NCBI GenBank assembly: GCA_937959265.1
Contig: CALGMA010000031.1
Coordinates: 1-64,000, forward strand
DNA from: an uncultured Anaerolineae bacterium
GTDB taxonomy: Bacteria > Chloroflexota > Anaerolineae > J036 > Brachytrichaceae
DNA length: 64,000 nt
Direction: 5' to 3'
Position 1 is the stretch's first letter; each line of letters starts with the position of its first letter. The notes beneath the pieces are model-generated. The model did not search any database. It was not told where the DNA came from and saw nothing but the letters and a program-made list of their open reading frames with translations. The position numbers and the translations under genes were made by a program. Of the stretch, positions 16,663 to 24,535 are shown in pieces.

Positions 16663-19600
16663 GTGAATTCATCAACCCGGCGCTACCGCGCGCTGTTTCT
16701 CATCGCGCTGATCACCCTCGCGCTATCTGTCACCTCTCTGATCGGCTTCCAATCCGCTCAGGCGTTGCACGCACGTGGGCGCGTGCTCCCCTTCCCGCAG
16801 CCGATATTTGGGGCGGAGTCGCTGCGCTTGGGCGCGAACGCCGCCCTCGAACAATACGACGAGGAGGCGCTCGACGCCATGCTCGCCGATCTGACGCGGC
16901 GTGGGGTGCGTTGGGTGCGCCAGGAATTCCGCTGGAGCGAGATCGAAGCGGAGCGCGGCCAGTTCGACTGGTCGGCGAGCGACCACATCTTCAGCGCTGC
17001 CGCTCGCCACGGCATGAACATACTGCCTGTGCTATGGACGACGCCGGCCTGGGCGCGCGCGCCGTCCGCCTCCGCGCAGTTCCCACCCATCGAGACCGCG
17101 CCGCCGGCAGACCTGGACGACTTCGCGCGGTTCGCGCGCGCATTTGCCGAGCGCTACGACGCCGGACGCCCAAGCCAAGCCTCCGCATCGTCTTCCGACT
17201 CCCGGTTCTTATCTCCCATCTTCGCCTACCAAATCTGGGACGAACCGAACCTGAGCGCGGCCTGGGGCAACGCGCTCATAGACCCGACGTATTACCTGCA
17301 AATGCTGCGCGCCGCGCGCCGCGCGATTCACGAAGTGAACCCGAACGCGCGCATCATGCTGGCCGGCCTGGCGCCTACCGTCGAACAGAGCAACGTCAAC
17401 CTTGCGCCGCAGACCTTCTTGCTCAAGCTGTATCAGCTCGGCGGGCACGAGGCGTTCGACATCGCCGCCGCCAAGGCCTATGGCTTCGACCTTCCGCCGG
17501 ACGACCGTCGCGTGGATGCCGGCGTGCTGAACTTCTCGCATGTGATCCTGATGCGCGAGGTGATGACCGCGCACAACGACGGCCACAAAGCGATCTGGCT
17601 GACATCCTTCGGGTGGAATGCGCTTCCAACAGGGTGGCAGGGCGAACCCTCAATCTGGGGCAACACCACCGAGGCGCAACAGGCGGATTACACCCGTAGC
17701 GCGGTTCAGCGCGCTGCGATGGAATGGCCGTGGGTGGGTGGGATGTTCGTTGACGGCCTGCAACCGCGCCTGCGCTCCCTGCGACCCGAAGCCGACGCGC
17801 GCTGGGGCTTTGCGCTGCTCGACGCGCAAGGGCGCCCCCGACCGGTCTATGAAGCGCTGACGCAGGCCGTCGGCGACGCCGCGCATGCGCCGCGCGCGCA
17901 GTTGTTCGCCGACTGCCGGTCGCCCCAGAGCCTCTATCGCGCGCTCAACCTCGACAATGTGACGACGGCCATGCCGGAGATTCTGGCGTCCAAACCGGAC
18001 TGCGAGGCGCCCAACCCGCGCGCGCAATTCAGCGAAGGATGGCGCTTCGGCCAGCTCGGCGCTGATGTCCCCGACCGGCCCGATGCCAAAGTCAGCTTTC
18101 GCTTCACGGGCAACGCGCTGGCGCTGATCGCGCGGCGGGGCAACTACCGCGCCTATGTCTTCGCGCGCGTGGACGGTCGGCCGGCCAACCGCTTGCCCAC
18201 CGAGCCGCGCGGCGCATACCTGATCATGACTTCGCCCGGCCTCTATCCGGTCATCGAGACGATTCCGGTGGCCGATGGCCTGGGCGAGGGCGAGCACGTC
18301 GCCGAGATCACGGTGGACCGCGGCTGGAATCAGTGGGCGCTGATCGGCTGGAGCAGCGCCCCGGCTGACGATCGGCGATGGGAGATTGCCGGCTGGCTTG
18401 CAGTCAGCATTGGCGCGTTGAGCGCAATCGCGTTGATCGCCTGCGCGCCGCGCGCCCGCTGGAGCGAATGGTGGGCAGCGATGACGCACCTTCGCAGCCG
18501 TCGGCCAGATACTGCCCGATGGAACGCGCGCGCCGTTGCCGCCGCACTCATCCTATGGCTCACCGCGGCGCTGACCTGGGCGCAAGACGCCGCTACAGCC
18601 TATCGCAACCTCGGCTTGGGGCCGAATGTCGTCTTCACCGGCTTCGCCTCCGGCGTGTTGTTCTGGTCGCCGGCGATGGTCATCAGCCTGGTTGCCCTCA
18701 TCGCGCTGACCGCGCTTGTATTGCTGAGGCTGGAGGCCGGTTTAATGCTGCTGGCGTTCTTCATCCCGTTCTACCTCGTGCCGCAGCGCCTGTTCGAGCG
18801 GTCGTTCGCAATGGTCGAGCTGCTGACGCTTATCTGTCTGGCATCGTGGGGGGGGCGATGGCTTCGCATTGGCTTACGGGCAAAACGTGGAGGGACGCCG
18901 TTCGCCGTCACGCCTCCGCGACTCACGTTGTTCGATTGGAGCGCGCTTGCGTTAGTTGGTGTGGCGCTGCTCTCGGCGCTACAAGCGGATTTTCGCGTCG
19001 AGGCGTTCCGCGAACTGCGGCTCGTCATCGCCGAGCCGGCGCTGGTCTATCTCATGCTGCGGATGCTGCCCCCCGACCGCGACGAGGGGCTGACGCCTGA
19101 GCAGCGAGCCATGCCGATCCTCGACGGCTTTGCGCTGGGCGCAGTCGCTGTGGCAATGATCGGCCTGATCAACTATGCGCAGGGTAACACCATCGAGGCC
19201 GAGTTCGGCCTGCCGCGCATCAAGAGCGTGTTCGGTTCGCCCAACAACGACGCGCTGTACCTGGAGCGCGCGCTGCCGATTATGCTGGCCGTTGCGCTCT
19301 TCAGCCGACAAGTGCGGCCCGCGAAGCACGACGCGTTCCAGCTCTCCGCCATCGGCGCTTCGCGCGTTGCGCTCTACCTGGTTGGCTTCGTCCCCGTCGC
19401 CCTGGCGCTGCTGCTCACCCAGTCACGCGGGGCGCTGCTGCTGGGCACGCCGGCGGCCATCGCTGCGATGGCGCTGTTGGCTGGCGGCCGGTGGCGCTGG
19501 ATCGGGATTGGGGTGCTCATCGCGGTCGCCCTGGCGTTCGCCGTGCTGCTCAGCGGCGCGGCGCAGCCGTTGCTGACGGGCACGCGCTTCGCCAACGCCC

Positions 19601-20103
19601 TGGACCTACAGCGCGGCACCGGCTTCTTCCGGCTGAACCTGTGGCAGAGCGCCTTCAACATGTGGCGCGACCATCCGTTGCTCGGCGTTGGGCCGGACAA
19701 TTTCCTATATGCGTATCGCAGCTTCTACATCCTGCCGGCAGCCTGGCAGGAACCGAACCTCTCGCACCCGCACAACGTGTTGCTCGATTTTGCCGCGCGG
19801 TTGGGCGCGCTGGGGCTGATTGTGGGGATGGGATTGACCATCGGCTATGGGATGCTGGTGAAACAGACGCTGCCGGTCAATCGTCCGCTGGCCGTCGGCT
19901 GCGCCGGTTTGCTGGCTGCCATGCTCGCGCACGGCCTGGTGGATCACAGCTTCTTCCTGGTGGAGCTGGCGCACGCTTTCATGCTGACGGCAGGGGTGAT
20001 GGCGACGACCTCAGCCACGCACGGCACCAGCAAACATACCTTGAACCAAAGCTCGCTGGGCGAGAATGTATATCAGAACAATAGGGACAGAGGCCATAGC
20101 TGA
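16663..20103 (+). CDS. Membrane fusion protein: GH39-like glycosidase domain plus O-antigen ligase
   Basis: 1146 aa from GTG (VNSSTRRYRALFL). One membrane helix (FLIALITLALSVTSLIGF) leads into a TIM-barrel-like glycosidase domain with WVRQEFRWSEIEAERGQFDW and YQIWDEPNLSAAW, where E194 would be the acid/base of a GH39/GH5-type enzyme. A beta-sandwich region follows (~430-560). From ~575 on there are about ten membrane helices with an O-antigen ligase/polymerase (Wzy_C-type) signature: LLLTQSRGALLLGTPAA, WQSAFNMWRDHPLLGVGPDN and LSHPHNVLLDFAARLGALGL. It probably joins or trims surface glycans. The last ~30 codons (from THGTSKHT) are antisense to the 3' end of the neighbouring permease gene and look foreign, so the natural C-terminus has been replaced at an insertion junction near 20010. 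Confidence 0.8.
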   Translation: MNSSTRRYRALFLIALITLALSVTSLIGFQSAQALHARGRVLPFPQPIFGAESLRLGANAALEQYDEEALDAMLADLTRRGVRWVRQEFRWSEIEAERGQFDWSASDHIFSAAARHGMNILPVLWTTPAWARAPSASAQFPPIETAPPADLDDFARFARAFAERYDAGRPSQASASSSDSRFLSPIFAYQIWDEPNLSAAWGNALIDPTYYLQMLRAARRAIHEVNPNARIMLAGLAPTVEQSNVNLAPQTFLLKLYQLGGHEAFDIAAAKAYGFDLPPDDRRVDAGVLNFSHVILMREVMTAHNDGHKAIWLTSFGWNALPTGWQGEPSIWGNTTEAQQADYTRSAVQRAAMEWPWVGGMFVDGLQPRLRSLRPEADARWGFALLDAQGRPRPVYEALTQAVGDAAHAPRAQLFADCRSPQSLYRALNLDNVTTAMPEILASKPDCEAPNPRAQFSEGWRFGQLGADVPDRPDAKVSFRFTGNALALIARRGNYRAYVFARVDGRPANRLPTEPRGAYLIMTSPGLYPVIETIPVADGLGEGEHVAEITVDRGWNQWALIGWSSAPADDRRWEIAGWLAVSIGALSAIALIACAPRARWSEWWAAMTHLRSRRPDTARWNARAVAAALILWLTAALTWAQDAATAYRNLGLGPNVVFTGFASGVLFWSPAMVISLVALIALTALVLLRLEAGLMLLAFFIPFYLVPQRLFERSFAMVELLTLICLASWGGRWLRIGLRAKRGGTPFAVTPPRLTLFDWSALALVGVALLSALQADFRVEAFRELRLVIAEPALVYLMLRMLPPDRDEGLTPEQRAMPILDGFALGAVAVAMIGLINYAQGNTIEAEFGLPRIKSVFGSPNNDALYLERALPIMLAVALFSRQVRPAKHDAFQLSAIGASRVALYLVGFVPVALALLLTQSRGALLLGTPAAIAAMALLAGGRWRWIGIGVLIAVALAFAVLLSGAAQPLLTGTRFANALDLQRGTGFFRLNLWQSAFNMWRDHPLLGVGPDNFLYAYRSFYILPAAWQEPNLSHPHNVLLDFAARLGALGLIVGMGLTIGYGMLVKQTLPVNRPLAVGCAGLLAAMLAHGLVDHSFFLVELAHAFMLTAGVMATTSATHGTSKHTLNQSSLGENVYQNNRDRGHS

Positions 20104-20895
20104 TCCAGCCATCAGCGGGCCCCACATGTATATATCCGCCACAATATGAGAGGATAAACCGACCGGGAGTGTTTGCAGCTTGCTATCAGTGATGAAAACG
20201 AGTGCGTAGAGAAATTCGTTCCAAGCAAGCGTAAACGAGAATATACCTGCAGCAACGATGGCAGGCAATGTAAGCGGCAATAGAACTTTGGTGAAAGATT
20301 GGAGACGCGTACAGCCATCTATCATGGCCGCCTCTTCCATATCTATTGGAATATTCTTGAAATAACCCATAAGCATCCAGGTGCAAAAAGGCACAGCAAA
20401 ACTAAGATAGGCTATTGCCAGACCGAGTAAATTGTTAGTCAATCCCACACGCGACATGATGGTGTACATGGGGATAAACAGTAGAGAACCAGGGATCAGG
20501 TAGACGAATAGTATGGATCGAGCCAGAGCCGTACGGCCAGGATAACGCAGCCGGGTAATGCTAAATGCACCCAAACAACTCACGACTAGCGTCGCTGTGG
20601 CTGTAGCTGAGGCAACGATGAGGCTATTGCGGAGGCGAGCAGCGTATTGGTAACGCGTGAACTCTGTCTGGTAATGTTGCAGTGTCAAGTTTTGTGGGAA
20701 GAGCGTCACGTTACGGCCATACAGCTCACGATCCGGACGGAAGGAAGTAGCGATCATCCAATAGAAAGGAAAGACCACCCATAACGTAAAGAGCAGTAAC
20801 GCCGCCCAAAACAAAGTTCGGTGCACCAATTTGCGAAGACGATAGCCAGGCGAATGTAGTGTGGTTGTCGAGTTGGGACTCAGTACGGCTGCCAT
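20011..20895 (-). CDS. ABC sugar transporter permease, MalG/CUT1 type (second permease)
   Basis: 294 aa, six membrane helices. It shows the CUT1 MalG-type features: FWMIATSFRPDRELY after the first helix, the EAA loop EEAAMIDGCTRLQSFTKVLL contacting the ATPase, LAWNEFLYALVFITD, and the usual C-terminal QRALVQGMFAGAVRG. Last gene of the binding protein-permease-permease operon. The stop lies inside the coding region of the convergent glycan-ligase gene (93-base overlap). No ATPase gene is present nearby, so a shared MsmK/MalK-type ATPase encoded elsewhere is expected. Base composition in the lines I counted (47-57% G+C) is lower than in neighbouring genes. Confidence 0.92.
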   Translation of the reverse strand: MAAVLSPNSTTTLHSPGYRLRKLVHRTLFWAALLLFTLWVVFPFYWMIATSFRPDRELYGRNVTLFPQNLTLQHYQTEFTRYQYAARLRNSLIVASATATATLVVSCLGAFSITRLRYPGRTALARSILFVYLIPGSLLFIPMYTIMSRVGLTNNLLGLAIAYLSFAVPFCTWMLMGYFKNIPIDMEEAAMIDGCTRLQSFTKVLLPLTLPAIVAAGIFSFTLAWNEFLYALVFITDSKLQTLPVGLSSHIVADIYMWGPLMAGSAMASVPIVLIYILAQRALVQGMFAGAVRG

Positions 20896-20897
20896 CT

Positions 20898-21815
20898 TTA
20901 TCTATCCTTCAGCATGTAGCGAGATACGATTACGATCAAGCCCATCAGCAACGGAAAGAACATGAGCGGCACGGCTGCTGCTTCACCCAGCCTCAGGTTA
21001 ACGATGCCCAGCTGATAGGTGAGCACGGTGAAGACTTGTGTGCGATTGGATGGGCCACCACCTGTTAGCAAATACACCATCTCGAACGCATTCGAAGTCC
21101 AAATCAGCGACAACAAGCAAGTGATCATGATCACGGGCTGCAAACTGGGCAGCGTGATATGGAGAAACTGCTGCCACCCATTGGCACCATCCACTTTGGC
21201 TGCTTCATAGAGTTCGTTCGGAATGCCTTGCATGCCTGCCAAGTAGGACAGGCCAAAAAATGGGAACCCCTTCCACACAACGAAAATAATGACCGCCAGC
21301 ATAGCGAGGTCGGGGTTACCAAGGAAGGACAGACGCTGCTCGAGGATACCAAGGCGCATTAGTATCGTATTCAGCACACCGCTCTGATAGTCATACATCC
21401 AGCGCCACACCAACGCAGCAACGAACGTCGGCACGGCCCAGGGCAACATGAAAAGCCCCCTAAAGAGAGTGCGTCCTCGGAACGACGCGTTCAGCAATAG
21501 CGCAGCGCACATGCCTACGACGAATTTCAAAGCAACGCCTACAATGGCGATGAACCAGGTGTTGAAAACCATCAACCCCAAGTCCGGCCAGCGCAGTAAC
21601 CAGAAATAGTTCTTCAAGCCGACGAAGTTGCCACCCGCGCCAACTACTCGGTCGGTCATACTCAGCCAGATTGCGTTGAAGAACGGATAGGCAACCAACC
21701 CGACAAACAACAAGAGAATGGGAAGGACGAGCAAATAACCTAGCCTACGCTCGCTCTGCGCCATGGAGGATGTAGGCCGGCTCGTAGAGATTCCCTCAAG
21801 TGTTGCCGCTCTCAT
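20898..21815 (-). CDS. ABC sugar transporter permease, MalF/CUT1 type (first permease)
   Basis: 305 aa with six membrane helices after a short polar N-terminus. Family hallmarks: LVLPILLLFVGLVAYPFFNA first helix, WLSMTDRVVG, LPWAVPTFVAALVWRWMYDY, the EAA loop ELYEAAKVDGANGWQQFLHI, and LTGGGPSNRTQVFTVLTYQL. The start is supported by GAGG four bases before the ATG. It forms the membrane channel with the MalG-type partner, whose gene begins two bases after its stop. A strong hairpin lies between it and the upstream binding-protein gene. Confidence 0.92.
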   Translation of the reverse strand: MRAATLEGISTSRPTSSMAQSERRLGYLLVLPILLLFVGLVAYPFFNAIWLSMTDRVVGAGGNFVGLKNYFWLLRWPDLGLMVFNTWFIAIVGVALKFVVGMCAALLLNASFRGRTLFRGLFMLPWAVPTFVAALVWRWMYDYQSGVLNTILMRLGILEQRLSFLGNPDLAMLAVIIFVVWKGFPFFGLSYLAGMQGIPNELYEAAKVDGANGWQQFLHITLPSLQPVIMITCLLSLIWTSNAFEMVYLLTGGGPSNRTQVFTVLTYQLGIVNLRLGEAAAVPLMFFPLLMGLIVIVSRYMLKDR

Positions 21816-21873
21816 AGACCTCGGTTAACTCACGCACGCGTGTCACGCAAAGTCGGAGGAGAACTTGTCCGTA

Positions 21874-21907
21874 ACAGTTCCGGACGCTGTGCAGCGTCCG
21901 GAACTGT
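21874..21907 (-). repeat. Intercistronic hairpin between binding-protein and permease genes
   Basis: Perfect 15-base arms (21874-21888 and 21893-21907) with a 4-base loop. It lies 26 bases after the binding-protein stop and before the first permease, with no T-run. Such stems commonly protect the 3' end of the binding-protein mRNA and lower read-through, so the soluble component is made in excess over the permeases. Confidence 0.8.
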
Positions 21908-21932
21908 CGAACAGAATCCTAGAGTTAGCCTG

Positions 21933-23333
21933 CTAGTTGTACTTGCTGTAGACATCATTAGCGACTTTCTCAGCTTCAGCGATAGCGTCTTCAACGGTAA
22001 ACTTGTCCACAAGCACACGCAGAATCATGGACACGACAGGCACGCGTGAATCTAGCTCTGATGCTGCAGGAGTGATCGGACCAGGATAGCCGGTCATGAT
22101 GCCACTCTTCGCACCTTCAAGGAAGCCTGCACGCTGTGGATCCTTCCATACGTCCATAGATTCATAACGCTTCGCGGCTGGAGCAGCAAACGCTTGGGAT
22201 ATCCATGGTTCGAACTGCTCAGGCTCCATCAGATAACGCAACAAATCCTTGCCCAATGCCTGCTTCTCCTCGGATGACTTGTTGAACACAGCCCAAGCAA
22301 CGCGCGTGCCTGCCGGCGCAAACCTCCCCTTAGGTCCTGCTGGCAGACTCTTGATCGCTGTCACTTTGGCTAGCTCAGGCTTATTATTCAGCGCCCACAC
22401 CAATACGCTGGCAGGGTTGTTGATCGAAACTACGGTCTCTTCCTGATATGCCTTGTTGTTGCTAGCGTTGTCCCACTCGAAGACGCCAGGCGGCAAAATG
22501 CCGGACTCGTAGAATGGCCCTGTAGCAAACTCCAGAAATTCCTTCATCTCCGGTGTGTTCACCGTCAGCGTCTTGCCATCTTCCGCCACAAAGTGAGCAC
22601 CGAAGCTGTGCATCATCATGCTGAAAGTGGATTCGCCATCTGTAGCTTGTTTATTGAGCGGGATACCCGCACCGTAGATTTCAGGCGGGGTTTGAGCAGC
22701 TTTGAGCACCGCAATGTACTCTTCCCAAGTCTCAGGAATCTTCTGACCCTTCTCATCGAGAATATCCTGACGGTAGTACATCAGCGAAGTGTCTATCGAG
22801 TAAGGCAGAACCCACTGCTTACCATCAATAGTAGCAGTCTGTTCAGCTGGTCGGAAGAAGCCACCGTGCTTATCCGCCATCTCCTTGTAGAGGTCGCTCA
22901 GGTCGGCATAGACTTTGGCCGGATAGTGCAAGGCTACGCGCCCACCACTGATCGCCGAGACATCTGGCAGATTACCCGATTCAATAGCAGCCACAGTGCG
23001 CTCATTCATCGTTGGCACTTCGATCTCAGCTACCAGATCCAGCTTGACACCGTTCTGCTGCGACCACCTATTGATGTTCTCGATTAGCACGTCGTCGGCA
23101 GGCGGTGCAAAGGAACGATGCGCCCAAACGGTAAGTGATTTCTCACCAGCGGCCGGCGCAATCGTCGGCGCTGCTTGAGCTGGACTCTCAGCAGAGGGCG
23201 CCGGCGGAGGTGTAGCACATGCAGCCAGCACAGTAGCTCCACTCACGAGTGCACTTGCTTTGAGAAACTGACGGCGGCTGATTCGATTACTCATTGGGTT
23301 AGAACTGGAATTGGAGAGAGTTGTTTTGGACAT
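21933..23333 (-). CDS. ABC sugar transporter substrate-binding lipoprotein, Tat-type signal
   Basis: 466 aa. The N-terminus carries a twin-arginine motif (SRRQFLKASALVSGATVL) ending in a lipobox VLAAC, so it is likely exported folded and lipid-anchored. The mature part is a family-1 (CUT1) binding protein: LTVWAHRSFAPPADDVLIEN, NGVKLDLVAEIEVPTMNERT, ESGNLPDVSAISGGRVALHY, WVLPYSIDTSLMYYRQDILD. The start is supported by GGAGG nine bases upstream. It is the first gene of the operon. Substrate unknown; the neighbouring ThuA gene would fit a disaccharide or polyol, as inference. Confidence 0.9.
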   Translation of the reverse strand: MSKTTLSNSSSNPMSNRISRRQFLKASALVSGATVLAACATPPPAPSAESPAQAAPTIAPAAGEKSLTVWAHRSFAPPADDVLIENINRWSQQNGVKLDLVAEIEVPTMNERTVAAIESGNLPDVSAISGGRVALHYPAKVYADLSDLYKEMADKHGGFFRPAEQTATIDGKQWVLPYSIDTSLMYYRQDILDEKGQKIPETWEEYIAVLKAAQTPPEIYGAGIPLNKQATDGESTFSMMMHSFGAHFVAEDGKTLTVNTPEMKEFLEFATGPFYESGILPPGVFEWDNASNNKAYQEETVVSINNPASVLVWALNNKPELAKVTAIKSLPAGPKGRFAPAGTRVAWAVFNKSSEEKQALGKDLLRYLMEPEQFEPWISQAFAAPAAKRYESMDVWKDPQRAGFLEGAKSGIMTGYPGPITPAASELDSRVPVVSMILRVLVDKFTVEDAIAEAEKVANDVYSKYN

Positions 23334-23460
23334 ATGTGGAAGCCTCCCGGAATCGAAGCCGGTCTCGGCGTACGCCAGCGCTGTTTCACAAAAGGGGTGG
23401 GGGGTAACGAGAGGTGATGGAGTTGGACGTATGATTCAGGCCTGCCTCGCCTATCCAGGC

Positions 23461-23489
23461 ATTCTATTGCCGTAACGCGCCTGATGCAA
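23461..23489 (-). promoter_or_regulatory. Probable promoter of the ABC sugar operon
   Basis: On the minus strand TTGCAT (-35) and TAGAAT (-10) are separated by exactly 17 bases, leaving a ~120-base leader to the binding-protein start. The -10 matches five of six consensus positions, the -35 only three. It lies in the AT-rich gap behind the ThuA gene. Confidence 0.45.
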
Positions 23490-23533
23490 GTTAGAGACAA
23501 CTTTTGAGCAATAAAAAAGCTGAAATTGTGGAA

Positions 23534-24208
23534 TCAACAATACACCCTGGCAAACGGCAGCCCCATCTCGGTCTGCCACTCGCCGGCGGCCCAGCGCATC
23601 CCACGTGCCATCATCGTCAGCACCGGCGGCATGGCCACAATGTTCGCCTGATGGCCCAATGAGCAGTAGAACACCCGCCCTTTGCCGTAAGTCTTCGTCC
23701 ACACCACCGGCATGATTGTGTCGCTGTAGTCCTCGAAGGTCGTCGTCGCCATCACTCGGATCGCCGGGTCTACGTGCATGTAGTATTTCTCCGTCCGCAC
23801 CTCGAAGTCCTGGATGCCTTCGGTGATGGGATTGCGGTCAATGATATTGACCCAGTAGTGCCGGCCGTCGTTGCCCGGATGCGCCACCCACTGGCCGCCG
23901 GTCATGAACTGATACTCGGTCTCGTTGCGAAAGGCGTCACACATGCCGCCGTGACAGCCAGCCAGGCCGACCCCGCTGCGCACGGCTTCCAACAAGGGTT
24001 CGAGCTGCTCGCGCTTGATCGTGCCCATCGTCCAGATCGGCACGATGAGATCGAGCGATTTGAGCCGATTCGCGTCGAGAAAAGCGTCAAGCGTATCGGC
24101 GCGTTCGGCCGAAAACCCAGCGCGCGCCAGCGCGTCGCCTAAGAGTTCCGAGACTTCCCTCGGCTGGTGACCCTCCCAGCCGCCGTAAACGATGAGCGCT
24201 TGCTTCAT
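23534..24208 (-). CDS. ThuA-like domain protein (trehalose-utilisation type)
   Basis: 224 aa, a class I glutamine-amidotransferase-like fold of the ThuA group. Features: ALIVYGGWEGHQPREVSELL at the start, LDLIVPIWTMGTIKREQLEP, the nucleophile-elbow region GVGLAGCHGGMCDAFRNETE, and GRVFYCSLGHQANIVAMPPV with the PVVWTKTYGKGRVFY phrase typical of ThuA. Family members act in disaccharide catabolism; the reaction is not settled for this subgroup. High GC, unlike the ABC cassette downstream, suggesting a resident gene that predates the cassette. Confidence 0.88.
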   Translation of the reverse strand: MKQALIVYGGWEGHQPREVSELLGDALARAGFSAERADTLDAFLDANRLKSLDLIVPIWTMGTIKREQLEPLLEAVRSGVGLAGCHGGMCDAFRNETEYQFMTGGQWVAHPGNDGRHYWVNIIDRNPITEGIQDFEVRTEKYYMHVDPAIRVMATTTFEDYSDTIMPVVWTKTYGKGRVFYCSLGHQANIVAMPPVLTMMARGMRWAAGEWQTEMGLPFARVYC

Positions 24209-24535
24209 ACGTAGCCGATTGTAGGCTGGCCGGGCACAAAAACAAATCGTCTTGCGATTGTCTCCTGGTCAGGGCTACGTCGCCGCGGTCTGTGCATGTC
24301 ATTGAGAAGCGAACAGGCATAGCCTTAGTGCATAGAGGCGTGGCAGGCGCGATCGGGCGGAGCGCATGAGGGGAACAGACCGCTGCTCACGCGCCAGCAT
24401 CGAAACACGCCAGGGGATGTGCCCCGGCCCTAGTCGTCCTCCGGGCACAGGAATGACGATCTGGGCGAGGGGCTGCTAATTTGCTCGGCAGGCCAACCGG
24501 CCTTCGGGCGCAACGAACGAGGAGGGAAAGTTCAA
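24209..24535. other. 327-base gap upstream of the subtilase: possible structured 5' leader
   Basis: No gene is seen. About 115 bases before the subtilase start there is a hairpin (24418-24427 with 24441-24449, one bulge). A second possible stem and a ggcc-aacc-ggcc mini-hairpin follow. The last 20 bases hold a good ribosome-binding site (GGAGGG nine bases before the ATG). I could not assign the leader to a riboswitch family or find a clear promoter. Confidence 0.35.

Larger units (their letters stand above)
20011..23530. other. Lower-GC segment carrying the ABC sugar-transport cassette
   Basis: Hand counts of sample lines gave about 47% (20161-20220), 57% (21001-21060) and 50% (22201-22260) G+C, against about 65% or more in flanking genes. 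The left edge coincides with the permease stop codon inside the 3' end of the glycan-ligase gene. The right edge falls in the AT-rich stretch just before the ThuA gene. No integrase, IS or direct repeat was seen at the edges, so the means of entry is not visible. Confidence 0.6.
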
